Source: Bathynomus jamesi (Eukaryota; Arthropoda; Malacostraca; Isopoda; Cirolanidae). Taken from it: a DNA stretch of 64,000 bases. Location of the stretch: positions 311,001 to 375,000 of the forward strand of contig JAJOZX010000091.1 in assembly GCA_023014485.1 (NCBI GenBank). Reading direction: 5' to 3'. Positions 44,218 through 54,846 of this stretch are shown piece by piece. A program made the translations under genes and the position numbers. The number at the start of each line of letters is the position of its first letter. Within the stretch, counting starts at the first letter, position 1. The notes beneath the pieces are model-generated. The model ran no database searches. It was not told the DNA's origin and was given only the letters and a program-made list of their open reading frames with translations.

Positions 44218-46338
44218 CAGGATAGTAACGTAATAGAAGTCCCTGATTTTCGTAGGGCTAATTTTGATAGTTTTGCTGATAGGATGAGAGTAGTGGACTG
44301 GGATAACTTATTTATGGGTAATGACACAAATTTGCGTTGGGTGGCGTTTAAAGAAAGTTTTAGGAATATTGAAAGGGAGTTTATTCCTCGTAGGCCCAAG
44401 CGCGTTAGAAATCGTGATAGGCCGAAGTGGTGGACTAGGGAAGTAGGCGAGTTCATAAACGAGCGTAATAGAGCGTATAGACTTAACAAGCGCAATGGCC
44501 AGGTAGCTAATTTTAATAGATATATCGAGCTTAGACGTCAGGTTAAAAGATCAGTTAGGAATGCTAAGCGTAATTTAGAGATAGTTATAGCTGCGGATAG
44601 TAAACATAATCCAAAAAAGTTTTTTGAATACGTAAATAATCGTAAGCCGGTAAAAGATAACATAGGCCCTCTAGTGGATGTAAATGGCGCTTTGGCTTCT
44701 GACGCTCAGGCGATGGCGGGTATTTTCAATAACTTTTTTGCGACAGTTTTTACCGTAGAAGACGTAAATAATGTCCCCGACGTTGACGATATCGTTCCAT
44801 TTAGTAGCGAGACTATTTTAGATGAAATAACTGTTTACGAGGCTGAGATTGCGCATTATATCGATAGGCTAAAAGTTAGCAAGGCTCCAGGCCCTGACGC
44901 TTTTTATCCCAGACATTTGAAAGATTTGAAAGACGTTATCGTAGGCCCCTTAGCGAAGATTTTTAATCAGTCACTCGAAACGGGGATTATTCCTGAAGAC
45001 TTCAAATTAGCTAACGTCACGCCTATTTTTAAAAAAGGCGACTGCGCGGTAGCTAGCAATTATAGGCCTATTAGCTTAACGTCAATTGTCGGTAAACTTT
45101 TGGAATCCGTAGTTAGGGATCGTATTATCGATCACTTAGAAAGTAGGGGTTTGATTAATAGTAGTCAGCACGGGTTTCGACGCCATAGGTCTTGTTTAAC
45201 TAATTTGTTAGAATTTTATAACGAAATAGTGTGCGAATACGATAGGCATAGGGCAGCTGACGTTATTTATTTAGATTTTAAAAAGGCGTTCGATACAGTT
45301 CCGCATAGGAGACTAATTGCGAAGGTTAAAGCGCACGGTATACGCGGTCAGGTAGCTAACTGGTTAGAAGAATGGCTTCGTGCTAGGAGGCAGAGGGTCG
45401 TAGTTAATGGTAGTGAATCGGGGTGGTTAGAGGTAGGTAGCGGTGTCCCACAGGGTTCAGTGTTAGGCCCATTGTTATTTGTAATTTACATTAACGACAT
45501 AGATGTAGGATTGACTAGTAACGTGTCAAAATTCGCGGACGATACTAAAATAGGCGGTAAGGTTGTTAACGAGGACGATAGAAATAGGATCCAAGACGAT
45601 GTAGACAGGATTATGGAGTGGACGGATAAGTGGCAGATGCAATTTAACGTAGATAAATGTAAAGTTTTGCATATAGGTTCTCGCAACAATAATTACGCGT
45701 ACACGATGGATGATAGGGAGTTAGCGAGCGTTGACGAGGAAGTAGATTTAGGCGTACGCGTAACTAAAGATTTAAAGGTTAGGAACCAGTGCCTGGAGTC
45801 TTGCGCAAAAGCTAATAGGATGTTAGGCTTCATAGCGCGTAATTTCGAATTTAAATCGAAGGATATTATATTGCCCCTTTACAAGTCCCTAGTCAGGCCT
45901 CATTTAGAATATGCCGTTCAGTTTTGGTGCCCGTACTTGCGTGAGGATATTGATAGGTTAGAAAGGGTTCAGCGTCGTGCCACGAAACTTATTCCGTCAT
46001 TGCGCAATAAGCCTTATGAAGATAGGATTAAAGAGTTAGACTTGTATTCACTCGCAACTAGAAGATTAAGGGGGGAGCTTATTGAAGTTTTCAAAATCGT
46101 TAATAACATCGATAACGTAAATTTTGACAAACTGTTCACTTTCGATAATAGTAATACTCGCAATAACGGATTTAAGTTGCGTGGCAGACGTTTCATTACT
46201 AATATCGCTAAAAACTTCTTTACGTTTAAAGTAATTGATAAATGGAATAATCTTCCCGCGTCAGTCGTTCATTCTACCAGCGTTAATATGTTTAAGAACC
46301 GTCTTGACAGACATTTTAAAAGTATTAACGTTGTTTAA
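44218..46338 (+). CDS. CR1-like reverse transcriptase, intact frame
   Basis: About 706 codons of LINE sequence with no stop. N-terminal linker (VPDFRRANFDSFADRMRVVD; RPKWWTREVGEFINERNRAY), APGPDAF box, VTPIFKKGD and NYRPISLTS, IYLDFKKAFDTVPH with the first catalytic aspartate at about 45274, VPQGSVLGPLLFVIYINDID, KFADDTKI with the FADD aspartates at about 45535-45543, FNVDKCKVLHIG, then the C-terminal LVRPHLEYAVQFW, RRATKLIPS and FKNRLDRHF. It reverse-transcribes element RNA in target-primed insertion. The endonuclease domain is missing through 5' truncation. The frame stays open upstream through the junction into antisense hAT sequence as far as an ATG at 44107, so the first 37 codons of that longer ORF are not LINE-derived. 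Confidence 0.93.
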   Translation, partial: QDSNVIEVPDFRRANFDSFADRMRVVDWDNLFMGNDTNLRWVAFKESFRNIEREFIPRRPKRVRNRDRPKWWTREVGEFINERNRAYRLNKRNGQVANFNRYIELRRQVKRSVRNAKRNLEIVIAADSKHNPKKFFEYVNNRKPVKDNIGPLVDVNGALASDAQAMAGIFNNFFATVFTVEDVNNVPDVDDIVPFSSETILDEITVYEAEIAHYIDRLKVSKAPGPDAFYPRHLKDLKDVIVGPLAKIFNQSLETGIIPEDFKLANVTPIFKKGDCAVASNYRPISLTSIVGKLLESVVRDRIIDHLESRGLINSSQHGFRRHRSCLTNLLEFYNEIVCEYDRHRAADVIYLDFKKAFDTVPHRRLIAKVKAHGIRGQVANWLEEWLRARRQRVVVNGSESGWLEVGSGVPQGSVLGPLLFVIYINDIDVGLTSNVSKFADDTKIGGKVVNEDDRNRIQDDVDRIMEWTDKWQMQFNVDKCKVLHIGSRNNNYAYTMDDRELASVDEEVDLGVRVTKDLKVRNQCLESCAKANRMLGFIARNFEFKSKDIILPLYKSLVRPHLEYAVQFWCPYLREDIDRLERVQRRATKLIPSLRNKPYEDRIKELDLYSLATRRLRGELIEVFKIVNNIDNVNFDKLFTFDNSNTRNNGFKLRGRRFITNIAKNFFTFKVIDKWNNLPASVVHSTSVNMFKNRLDRHFKSINVV

Positions 46339-46936
46339 AATTAAAAAAAGAAAGTTAACAACAGGAGCTCTGGTGGTGGTGCTCGAGGATGAGTCTGTTG
46401 ACGATGAATGCCAGCTTGTGACATGCCAGCGTGTGATGCCAGCAATAAAAAAAAAAAAAAAAAAATTAGACTAACACGAACGTAGATGTAGCTCGTAGCG
46501 TAAACTAACCCACTTTTTGTTTAACTGTACCTACTTTTTTTTTTTTTTTCCTTATCTCCTTTCTTTGCATGTCTGTAACACTCTCTCCTTGCATGTTTGT
46601 AGTTTGCTTGCATGGTATGACAGTGAGTTAAGACTGTGTTTGCATGGTTTGTAAGCGTTCTTATTTTACTTCTTTTCATCTTTCACCCCTCTCCTATTTT
46701 CTCCGACTATTTTTCTGACTTGTCGGCAGTGGCCGGCGGATGATGATGGTGAGACTTTTTTCCTCTTTTTCTGAATGAATGTTAACCCACGAATGATAGG
46801 TGTTGCTCCTTACTTAACCCTTTATTCACTTCTCTTAACCCCCTACTCTTTCCTTTCTCTCGGGCTAGCCTTAGAGTGGATCTTAGGGTCTTTGTTAGCC
46901 TTAGCTTCTGTAGATCTGTAGATGTCTTTTAATAAC
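44218..46936 (+). mobile_element. CR1-like LINE, 5'-truncated, inside the hAT element
   Basis: 5' end lies between the endonuclease and the RT domain; 3' end after ~600 bases of UTR that include a poly-A stretch (46446-46465), T-rich segments and a closing TCTGTAGATCTGTAGATG repeat. No long target duplication is visible; the junctions share ACT. Opposite orientation to the hAT gene. Best-preserved LINE in the window. Confidence 0.9.
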
Positions 46937-47555
46937 TGATAACAAACAGTTTGTCAATATTTCCGATGTTTCACCAGGAACTGACTGAAAGTCTAAGTTT
47001 TACTTTTATTCCTTGTTCTGGTAAAAAATATCGCACAACAAAAGGTATAATTTTTATTTCTTTTCTGTTGGAAGCATCAATTGTTATGCTCACAAAATTT
47101 GACTTACTTAAATCTTCATGAAGTTCGTCGATAGTCATTGGTGTAATCGCATTTAGAATGATAGCCTCACACTTCGTTCTGGCAAGACCAAACTTTGGTT
47201 CAAAGAACTTAGAGATTAATTTAGAAGAACAATCAGCTGTTTTGAAGCTTAGATCGTGAACAACAGTATGAAATGCAAAAGTTGCTTCTTTGGCGGCTAT
47301 TAACAAATCTTTGTCAACTGCTTCAGTGCTTTTAAAGAATGATAGAAGTGTTGAAGAACTAGCGGCTGCTGTCAAGCTAGCTTTATGTTTGGCACATTTC
47401 AAATGTTCTTTTATGTCAGCACGCCCACCATGAGAAACTGAGAATTCAGACAAACATTGTGTACATTTAACCCTATCAGCTTGGCCACAAACTTTTTTCA
47501 AGAACGTGTAATCTTTCTGTAATTCATCGTTAAATTTACAGCTTCTTTTCGGCAT
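46937..47555 (-). pseudogene. hAT transposase, N-terminal part with BED zinc finger
   Basis: Starts at the ATG at 47555 (MPKRSCKFNDELQKDYTFLK). A BED-type finger is formed by VKCTQC and HLKCAKHK (residues about 30-58). VSITIDASN (near residue 153) holds the first catalytic aspartate. The frame ends at 46971 (SVSSW stop); one base shift later the sequence continues QSVPGETSEILTNCLLSV and stops at the LINE junction at about 46937. So it carries a frameshift besides the insertion. Confidence 0.9.
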
Positions 47556-47898
47556 TGCGACTAACTGAAATAAAAAGATGAAATATTTGATACAAACTCA
47601 CTGAAATATACTACACGGACAAAATAATGCACCTATGCAATTAGAGACTACACAACCACACGGACATGTGCCATACTGAGACTGACATCAGCCAGCTGGC
47701 GGCCGAAGCGGACACTACAAACATAGACGTGTACAGTGTTACCAATTTTTTTAAATTTATCTTTAAATTTCTTCTGCTTTTTATATTTCTCTGTTTTTAT
47801 TTTATTTTTATTCTCGCGTTTTTTCTGACCGGGACAAAATGACAAACTGACCGGGACGCCGGGACCGGACCTTCAAAACGGGACGTATGGTAAGCCTA

Positions 47899-48790
47899 CC
47901 TATAAATGATCTTGCAGGCGTAGGCCTGAGGTGCTGAATATCTCTTGTAGACTGTAGGCGGGCCTGAAGATGATCGGGCCTACTAGATTCTTGTTGACGG
48001 CAGTTTCAGGAAGCGGTGAAAGCTGACCAGAGGTGAAGTGATTGGAGTTTGTAGCTTCACCGCCGAGACACGTGATGTACTTTGAGGATGTCTTCTCGTA
48101 GCGTTGAGCTTTGCCGGTGGTCCTCGAGGATGTTTGATAACCGGGTGAGGGGTTATTAGGAGACCAAGGGAAACGCCTGTTGCAGTTGTGGTTTGTAAGT
48201 GATGCTTTGTTTCTTGAATGGGAATGTTGAAGTGAGCCTTGGTCTTGAGCCGGCTAAAGCTGATGCTGGGTGACGGCGTGTTGAGTAGTCTTACGAATGG
48301 ACGCACGAAAGAAATGATTTGTTTGTTTTTTCTGTTTAAGGTGCTTCAACCCTGCTGGATTATTGACACCATTTTTTTTTTTGACTCCACGAAGGGAGAT
48401 AGAAAAGGAAGAAAGAAAGAGAAGAGAAGGATAGTAATGAATGTTTGTTTGTTTTGTTTTTTTCTGTTTAAGGTGCTTTCAACCCTGCTGGATTATTGAC
48501 ACCATTTTTTTTTTTTTTTTTTGTAGAGAAAGGTGGTGAAGGAAGTAGTAGAAGAAAGGGATGAATCAATGATTATAATTTATGTTTGTAATGAGGTCGA
48601 GTGCCAGTGAACTGCGCCTTATATAACCTTGGGAAACTTCGAATCCCTCAGTTCGAGGCTAGCGTCATTGCTTGAAACCGTCTTGAGTTTTCTTTGTTCC
48701 TCGACACCACGTGTGTTTTAAGAATGTTTGAAAAGTGGCGGTGAAATGAATTCCTATGGCTGTTCGTTGTCTGTTTTCTATCTGTAGTTG
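47899..48790 (+). repeat. Unclassified dispersed repeat, copy 1 (right part)
   Basis: Continuation of the 41749 repeat after the hAT insertion. Contains a tandem duplication of ~140 bases (AAGGTGCTTCAACCCTGCTGG at about 48330; a second copy at 48470) each ending in ATTGACACC plus a poly-T run. A (TA)n tract follows at 48800-48829. No ORF recognised. Confidence 0.55.
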
Positions 48791-48800
48791 TCTGTTCCGC

Positions 48801-48831
<31 letters not shown>

Positions 48832-48975
48832 GATGAATTTCACAATTAAACACGTGAAATGTATTCAGAAGTAAACCTCGTCATTCCCTGACGAGGTGTA
48901 CTTCTGAATACACAAAAGACCTTGGAATAATTGTTTTTCCTTGTGGTTTACATTTTATATATATATATATATTAT
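48791..48975. repeat. (TA)n tract and a hairpin
   Basis: (TA)n at 48800-48829 and a hairpin at about 48873-48922: GTATTCAGAAGT...CCTCGTCA pairing with TGACGAGG...ACTTCTGAATAC. Confidence 0.8.
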
Positions 48976-50093
48976 CAGTGGTGGGCACCGTTAACCAAAA
49001 AGTTAACTTCGTTAACCGCTAATCCGTTAACCAAAAAGTTAACTTCGTTAACCGTTAATCCGTTAATTCGTTAAACATGTAACGGAAGTTACCGATAAAC
49101 CGTTAACGTTAACTTTTATTATAAAAAAAATAAAAAACAATATATATATATAATTTAATTTTCCCTCTTCTTCTCGTTCTCCATTTTGTCCATAAGATGC
49201 ATGTTGCCCTTCATGAAAATTAGCATATCAAAGTTTTCATCAGACAGGATGATCTCTTGGCCCTCAGGATGTTCTTGCCCATAGAGAACAAACGCTCCAC
49301 TGCAGTACTGGAGGGGATGGCTGTGTTGAACTTGATGAACAAGTCCACCAACACTTGCTCACCCAAGAAGGCAGCATCTGTCAGCAAGTCCTTGGAGTTG
49401 GTCTCCAGCCAGGTCTTGACCAAGTGGTACCTAGAAGTACCGCCAGGACATAAAGGGTTAAGGTGAAAACGCTCCCATTGTAAGACATCAATTGACTTAA
49501 TTTATGTCATCAAAGTGACATGAGAATTGAAATCTTACCTGATCAGTTTTATGGTTCTTGAAATGTATCAAGGAGACTACTAATAAGGTACTCACAGACA
49601 TATTATAAATATACATGACTTACTTGACAACGATTATTTTTAAATATTCACTAGCACAAACATGTTGCGCCAGAGACAGACTGCAAATGAAACGAATGTA
49701 GTTATTTGTTGTAATTGTTACATATATATTATTGAAAGTGCCTTAAAATGCTCGTGATATTTCTTGAAAGAAGTTGAAACATTCAACTCAAATGGCAAAT
49801 CTTTCCGCCTGATTTTACAGTCGACCATGTTTTGCTCAAACCAATGCCATAAATAACTATTAACAGTGGCGGATTAATTGCGCACCTGCTCAGCACTGAA
49901 AATAATATAAACTTTTAAACGTTTATTTATGAATTTTTTGGGTTAACGGACTTGAGTTAACGGAAGTTAAATGTAACGGAAGTTAATTAGTCCGATAATG
50001 ATTTTCAAAGTTAACTTAAAAGTTAAATCGTTAACGAAAAAGTTAACTTCGTTAATTAACGATTAACGAATTAACGGTTTGTGCCCAGCTTTG
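48976..50093 (-). mobile_element. hAT transposon, internally deleted
   Basis: Ends CAGTGGTGGGCAC and GTGCCCAGCTTTG (imperfect inverted pair) with identical 8-bp flanks TATATTAT, though these lie in AT-rich DNA. Subterminal segments repeat GTTAAC motifs on both sides (GTTAACTTCGTTAACCGTTA type). 1118 bp, with only the end of a transposase. Confidence 0.85.
49190..49423 (-). pseudogene. hAT transposase C-terminal dimerisation domain
   Basis: FIKFNTAIPSSTAVERLFSM then GKNILRAKRSSC is the hAT dimerisation block with the catalytic glutamate (VER). The following SLSDENFDMLIFMKGNM region is in another frame, so a one-base shift lies near 49225. Nothing of the BED finger or the aspartates remains. 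Confidence 0.85.
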
Positions 50094-50755
50094 TATATTA
50101 TAATATATATATATATATAATATTATATATATCAGCACTTGTATTTCTCTTGTATTTTCCTTCACGATTAGATGCTTCTAATACTTAAGTTAAATAATTG
50201 TTGCTTGTTTGCGTTGAAAACGGGACTTGCGTTCGATTACTTTTCCAGACGAACCCTTCATAAGTGTGCATATTCATTCGAAATTCCATTTTAAAAGTAC
50301 AACGTGGCTTCCGCAAGGGGCTGGACCATACTCCCATGAGAAATATATTCGTATCGCGCGGAACTCTTTTATCGCAGACAAACTTCAGGGACAGATTTTT
50401 TACAGTTTGCGGAGCAACAAACGGGGTGAACCACGCGAAGTTCACTTCTTTCTATTTGTGTACCAAGACGAATGCACTGAAGTTGACACATTTATTGGCA
50501 ATACTTTCCTCCCGCCTGATATGTGCCTGGATGCTTGGAGATTTCGGCAAATTAAATTTTCTTTGCTTGTTTCTGCCCTTTTTTTTTTCTTGGGGGTGTT
50601 TTGGGGGTTTCGGGTGGGTGAAGCGTAACCTATTGGGATAGGGACTGTAAGTCTATTTATTCCTTTTCTTTTCTTTGTTAAGTTAGTCTCGATTTGTTTG
50701 GAACTTTACTGTATATGATTATAATGTTGAAACTTAGGAAATAGGATTGTCAACA

Positions 50756-50756
<1 letters not shown>
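50094..50756. other. Segment with overlapping open frames, no recognised gene
   Basis: 50185-50640 is less AT-rich than its surroundings and open on both strands: 133 codons forward from 50227, 125 codons forward from 50264, 86 codons reverse. None resembles a known protein. A GTAAGT sequence at 50647 could be a splice donor. It is low-copy within the window, so it may be a host exon or untranslated region. Confidence 0.25.

Positions 50757-50848
<92 letters not shown>
50757..50848. repeat. (TC)n(TA)n microsatellite
   Basis: TC run followed by a TA run; no LINE end abuts it. Confidence 0.9.
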
Positions 50849-50852
<4 letters not shown>

Positions 50853-51285
50853 TAATGACAAAGAATGCTGTTAGTCACCGAGTATATTTATAGGAAACTA
50901 AATTTGTTTCTCGAGAACAAAAAAAAAAAAAAAGTTGTTCAAAGTTCGATATATTTATTTTCATCTTTAAAATTCTCTTATTTGCGAGTTCGAACAGAGG
51001 TTTATATTGTGGTATAAATGAAGTTGTGAGGGGGGGGGATAAAAGGATAGATGGGGGGGGGGGTGAGGGATATGGCCTGTAATGGAACAAAAGAAACAAA
51101 CGTCGGTATAAGATTCATTTTAAGGGGTCTGAATCGAGCAGCAGTGGTCAGGAGAAAAAATTTTTTTTTTTTTTTTTTTAAAAGGCTTTTGAAGAACATT
51201 CCGAGAAGAGTTGTTGAAAGGAATTTTGAAATTTAAGGTTTATTTATGTTTAATTAATGTTGTTGTTTTTTTTAACTGGTAATTC

Positions 51286-51328
<43 letters not shown>

Positions 51329-51443
51329 GAAAGGAATTACTCGTACTTTTAGTTTGGAAATGTTTAAAATAAACTTTTTTATTTCCATTTTCGGGTATAA
51401 TTTAGATTTGGTTTACTGGGTTTACTTAGGTATGACAAAAGTA
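50849..51443. other. Homopolymer-rich, no recognisable gene
   Basis: Contains poly-G runs (51034-51063), a poly-T of about 20 near 51160 and a ~40-base T run at about 51284-51324. Confidence 0.6.
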
Positions 51444-51812
51444 CAGGGTGTTCAGTGTTCTGTTAGCTGCTTTTTTTTTTGTTACCTCGTGAAATATGTG
51501 GGATAATGGTGATTATAGTCATCTGATATTTATTTATTTATTTAAATGTGAACAGGTTTAACATATTTACTCCTCATTTACATATCCAGAGGATCGGTGT
51601 GAGAACCATCATTCTTATGGCAGACAATAATCCGTCGCGGTGTTTGGTGTGACACCCTCCTTAACATGGATGGAGTGATCAAGAGAAACGCATCACCGAC
51701 TGCTCGTTTCAGCTCCTCTGTTGTACGATATTTCTATTTTGCAAATTTCACCTTTACAAATACGTATTGTAAGGAATAAACTTAGAAGTAACAGAACATC
51801 GTGGACACTCCG
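51444..51812 (-). mobile_element. Tc1/mariner-superfamily element, internally deleted (family H)
   Basis: TA on both sides; ends CAGGGTGTTCAGTGTTCTGT and CGGAGTGTCCACGATGTTCT (inverted, imperfect). A reverse-strand remnant reads RTTEELKRAVGDAFLLITPS, MLRRVSHQTPRRIIVCHKND and GSHTDPLDM stop, the C-terminal end of a mariner-superfamily transposase. 369 bp. Confidence 0.82.
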
Positions 51813-52654
51813 TACGCTGATTACAGAGTTAATTATTAACCAAATTATATTGACGTTCTTCACCTTCTTAATGGAGTTTATTAACAGATTTCATCAATAA
51901 TTAGAAAATAATTATAAATAAATTTTGTAGTCTTTATTGACATTAAATAAAAGAGGTTCCAATTCTTCTTCTTCCGCAGCTTATTATCCCATCTTTACAT
52001 GGGGTCGCTGTTTTTGGTTCGTCTTCTCCACTCTCCTCTGTCGTATACCACGTCCTCCTCCAAGTCCTTCTCCCTGATGTCCGCCACCACACACAGGTTC
52101 CAATTAAAAGGTATTAATGGCTAATCTGATCAAAATTACTCCTTTATCCGAAAAAATAAATGGAATTAACGATAATAATAACTTTTTAGTTAATAACTGA
52201 TAAATCCTTTATTGATCAGATAAATATTATCACAAATTTACAGTTTTTGTCTTTTAGCAATAATTCTAATATGGGATAGGCAATTGTTATTGGACTATTT
52301 ATTTTTTATTTAATTTGACCTTTAAGCCTCGGGCTTTACTGGGCTCTCGTATTAATTTTTTTATCACATAAAAAAAAGTTTTGAAATTATAAACTTGAGA
52401 TTTAACCCTTAATAGCAAAATCATGGGTCAGAAAAGAATTGCGTGTCGGGTCTGTGGGACTCGTGAATTTCTTCTATCCAGAGTTAAACACATTTTTCAG
52501 GTACAACTTTTTTTTATTTGCGATGTTCAAAATGTTCAGTGTTCTAAATTTTAAAAAAAATGTAAATATTCTTACATTTAATACACAATTACGACTAAAA
52601 AAAATGTGTTCCAAAACTGAGACTTTTTATGAAAATTGGAGAATACAAATGTAA

Positions 52655-52721
<67 letters not shown>

Positions 52722-52796
52722 ATATATAATTTTAAAATGTGTTACTTTAAATAACATCGTAATTATTATGATTTGTACAATAATATTTAACGTATA
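51813..52796. other. No gene; LINE tail fragment and microsatellite
   Basis: TAAGCCTCGGGCTTTACTGG at about 52323 matches the 3' UTR of the reverse LINE at 28170-29150. A compound (TA)n(GT)n tract lies at 52657-52724. A short CTTCTTC-rich segment precedes 51970. Confidence 0.55.
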
Positions 52797-53200
52797 TTGG
52801 GGCGTATAAGTCTACGGTCCAGGTTAATCGATCCCCTAACTTTCAATTTCAGATTTAGATTTTAGCCTATTCTGGGTGTTTAAGTCGACCACCAACTTGC
52901 CAACATAAAACAGTAAAACTTTGTAAAAACCTTGTAAAAATTAGTTATTATATCCTTCATAAGTTCATTATATATATCCTGAGATACATTTGCGAGTGCT
53001 TCGTCATATGGATCCAATTCAGATGTTGACCAAAAGCGAGCTAATGCGGGACTGAGGACCAATGACAGGTAGACCTGTCTTTAATTAAATACAAGCTAAA
53101 ATTGAAAGTGGAAGGTTAATTTTTTAGACTGGGCCTATAAGTCGACTCCCTACTTTAGGGGCATAATTTTAAGCTTAAAATACCGACTTATACGCCCCAA
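52797..53200. mobile_element. TA-flanked inverted-repeat DNA transposon, superfamily uncertain
   Basis: Ends TTGGGGCGTATAAGTC and GACTTATACGCCCCAA are a perfect 16-bp inverted pair, flanked by TA. 404 bp. GTCGAC-containing segments lie inside each end. A 60-codon reverse frame (52880-53062, FWSTSELDPYDEALANVSQD) may be a transposase C-terminal remnant, possibly pogo-like; unproven. Confidence 0.78.
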
Positions 53201-53308
53201 TATGAGTAATATTTACAAGTTACAAACCGTTCAACGTCAAACCGTCCAAAACATTAATCGCCAGTGATCGGTTTCCATCCCCTAAACTTGCTGACATTCA
53301 CTCTACTA

Positions 53309-53480
53309 TAAGTGGAGCAGCTCCAGGCTTCAGCTCCAGCTCCAAGTTCCGGAGCATTCCCATAGGTCTGGCTCCAGCTCCACAATCTCAGCTCCGTTCC
53401 GGCTCCGGAGCAGAGTTTAAACAATTGGCCTGCTCCGCTCCGGCTCCTGGCTCCGGAGCCGGAGCACTACCAACCCTACA
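53309..53480. mobile_element. hAT-like MITE with CTCCGGAGC repeats
   Basis: Dense GCTCC/GGAGC motifs, ending CGGAGCACTACCAACCCTA. The left end near AGTGGAGCAGCTCC pairs only roughly with the right end. No clear target duplication. Assignment by resemblance to hAT subterminal repeat structure. Confidence 0.45.
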
Positions 53481-53530
53481 AATCATTTGTTTTCTAATGT
53501 CGTAAAAACCGGGAAAATGTTTGTTTCCAG

Positions 53531-54388
53531 CAGGGCTGTGGAGTCGGTGATAAAATTTGCCGACTCCAACTCCGACTCCGACTCCAAAAATTTTAACATT
53601 CCGACTCCGACTCCAGAAATCTGACTTGCATAATTACGACTCCGACTCCGATGGAATGTTAAGGCCAAATTGATTACGATTAGTTTTATTAGGCCAATGG
53701 AGATTCATAAACAAGGCATTTCGTCACCACCACATGACTCATCAGGGTACTTAGTGGCTATAACTATGCCTTAATGGCTTTTTTTCTCTTTATTAAAAAA
53801 TTACACTAAATCCCAAAATACAAACTGATTGAAGCTTAAACAAAATAAGATTATTATTGGTTTAACAAATTAATAAGATGTTTTTGTATTATAAACATCC
53901 GTAACAAAATGTACTAACCTAAACTGAATTTTAAAAAAAAAGGATCGCTTCCATTAAATCTTCTTTCAGCGATGCTTATCAAAATTATCAAATTGAAATC
54001 TGAAAAAGATTTAGGGTTGCTAGAACAAAATTTTTAAATTTCCTTATTATTAATTATGTTAATTAATTAATTATAATCCTTATTAATTATAAGCAACTAT
54101 ATTTATATATTATTTATATTTATATATTTATATATTTATATATTATATATTTATATATTATATATTATATATTATATTATATATTAAAACATTAGGTTAA
54201 ATCTATTTTATTCATAAAATTGAGCTAGGCCTAGGCCTAGGCTGCTATGGTTATAATTGAAGGATTTGCACCGACTCCGACTCCGACTCCGACTCCATCC
54301 AACTATGCACTTCCGACTCCGACTCCACTCAAAATTGACCGACTCCACGACTCCGACTCCTGACTCCGCCTCCGACTCCACAGCCCTG
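53531..54388. mobile_element. hAT nonautonomous element with CCGACT repeats
   Basis: Ends CAGGGCTGTGGAGTCGG and GACTCCACAGCCCTG, with a perfect 8-bp target duplication GTTTCCAG (53523-53530 and 54389-54396). Subterminal arrays of CGACTC on both sides. 858 bp with an AT-rich centre and no transposase. Confidence 0.93.
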
Positions 54389-54846
54389 GTTTCCAGTGGT
54401 GCGAAACACCACTGGATATGGCAAAATCAGTTTACTGATACTGAAAACTGGTTAATATATGTTAAAAACAAACGTAAATTTGATATTAAAAAATAGTTAG
54501 TTAATAATAATAATAATAATAATAATCTGTTTTGTAGGTAAGAATATTATCGTAGAAATTTTTGTACCATTGTTACAATAGAAAGTTCACTTCTTCGGAA
54601 CTTAATTATGGTTTTTCAGCTAATCTAGTCTAACCTAACCAAGCCCTAAGTAACCTAACCTAGCGTAACTTTAACCTAATCGTTCATTTATTATTTAACA
54701 TTGATGAATAGGCGATAGTTATTATTAATTAATTAAAAAAAATCAATTATTAATTAAATATTTATGAGAGATATTTAAATTTTATAAATTCATTCAAAAA
54801 CATTTTCTTCACCGTAACTCTACAGTTACTGTTTTTATTTGTATTG
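54389..54846. other. No gene; fragment of the TTAGG-like repeat
   Basis: 54620-54690 in reverse (AGGTTACTTAGGGCTTGGTT) matches the repeat copy at 58285-58330. The rest is AT-rich. Confidence 0.5.

Larger units (their letters stand above)
42790..47898 (-). mobile_element. hAT transposon with a nested CR1 insertion
   Basis: Perfect 13-bp inverted ends (TAGGCTTACCATA at 42790-42802; its complement at 47886-47898) flanked by a perfect 8-bp target duplication CCTATAAA (42782-42789 and 47899-47906). The element is ~2.4 kb without the nested LINE (44218-46936). It carries one reverse-strand transposase gene. The interruption is clean: rejoining codons LLSV and FSINN across the LINE gives an uninterrupted hAT sequence. 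Confidence 0.95.

Noticed and set aside
50757..50807. A further (TC)-flanked LINE insertion
   Set aside because: No LINE sequence abuts this tract on either side. The same holds for 9840, 14006 and 8426, so (TC)n also occurs without the LINE.
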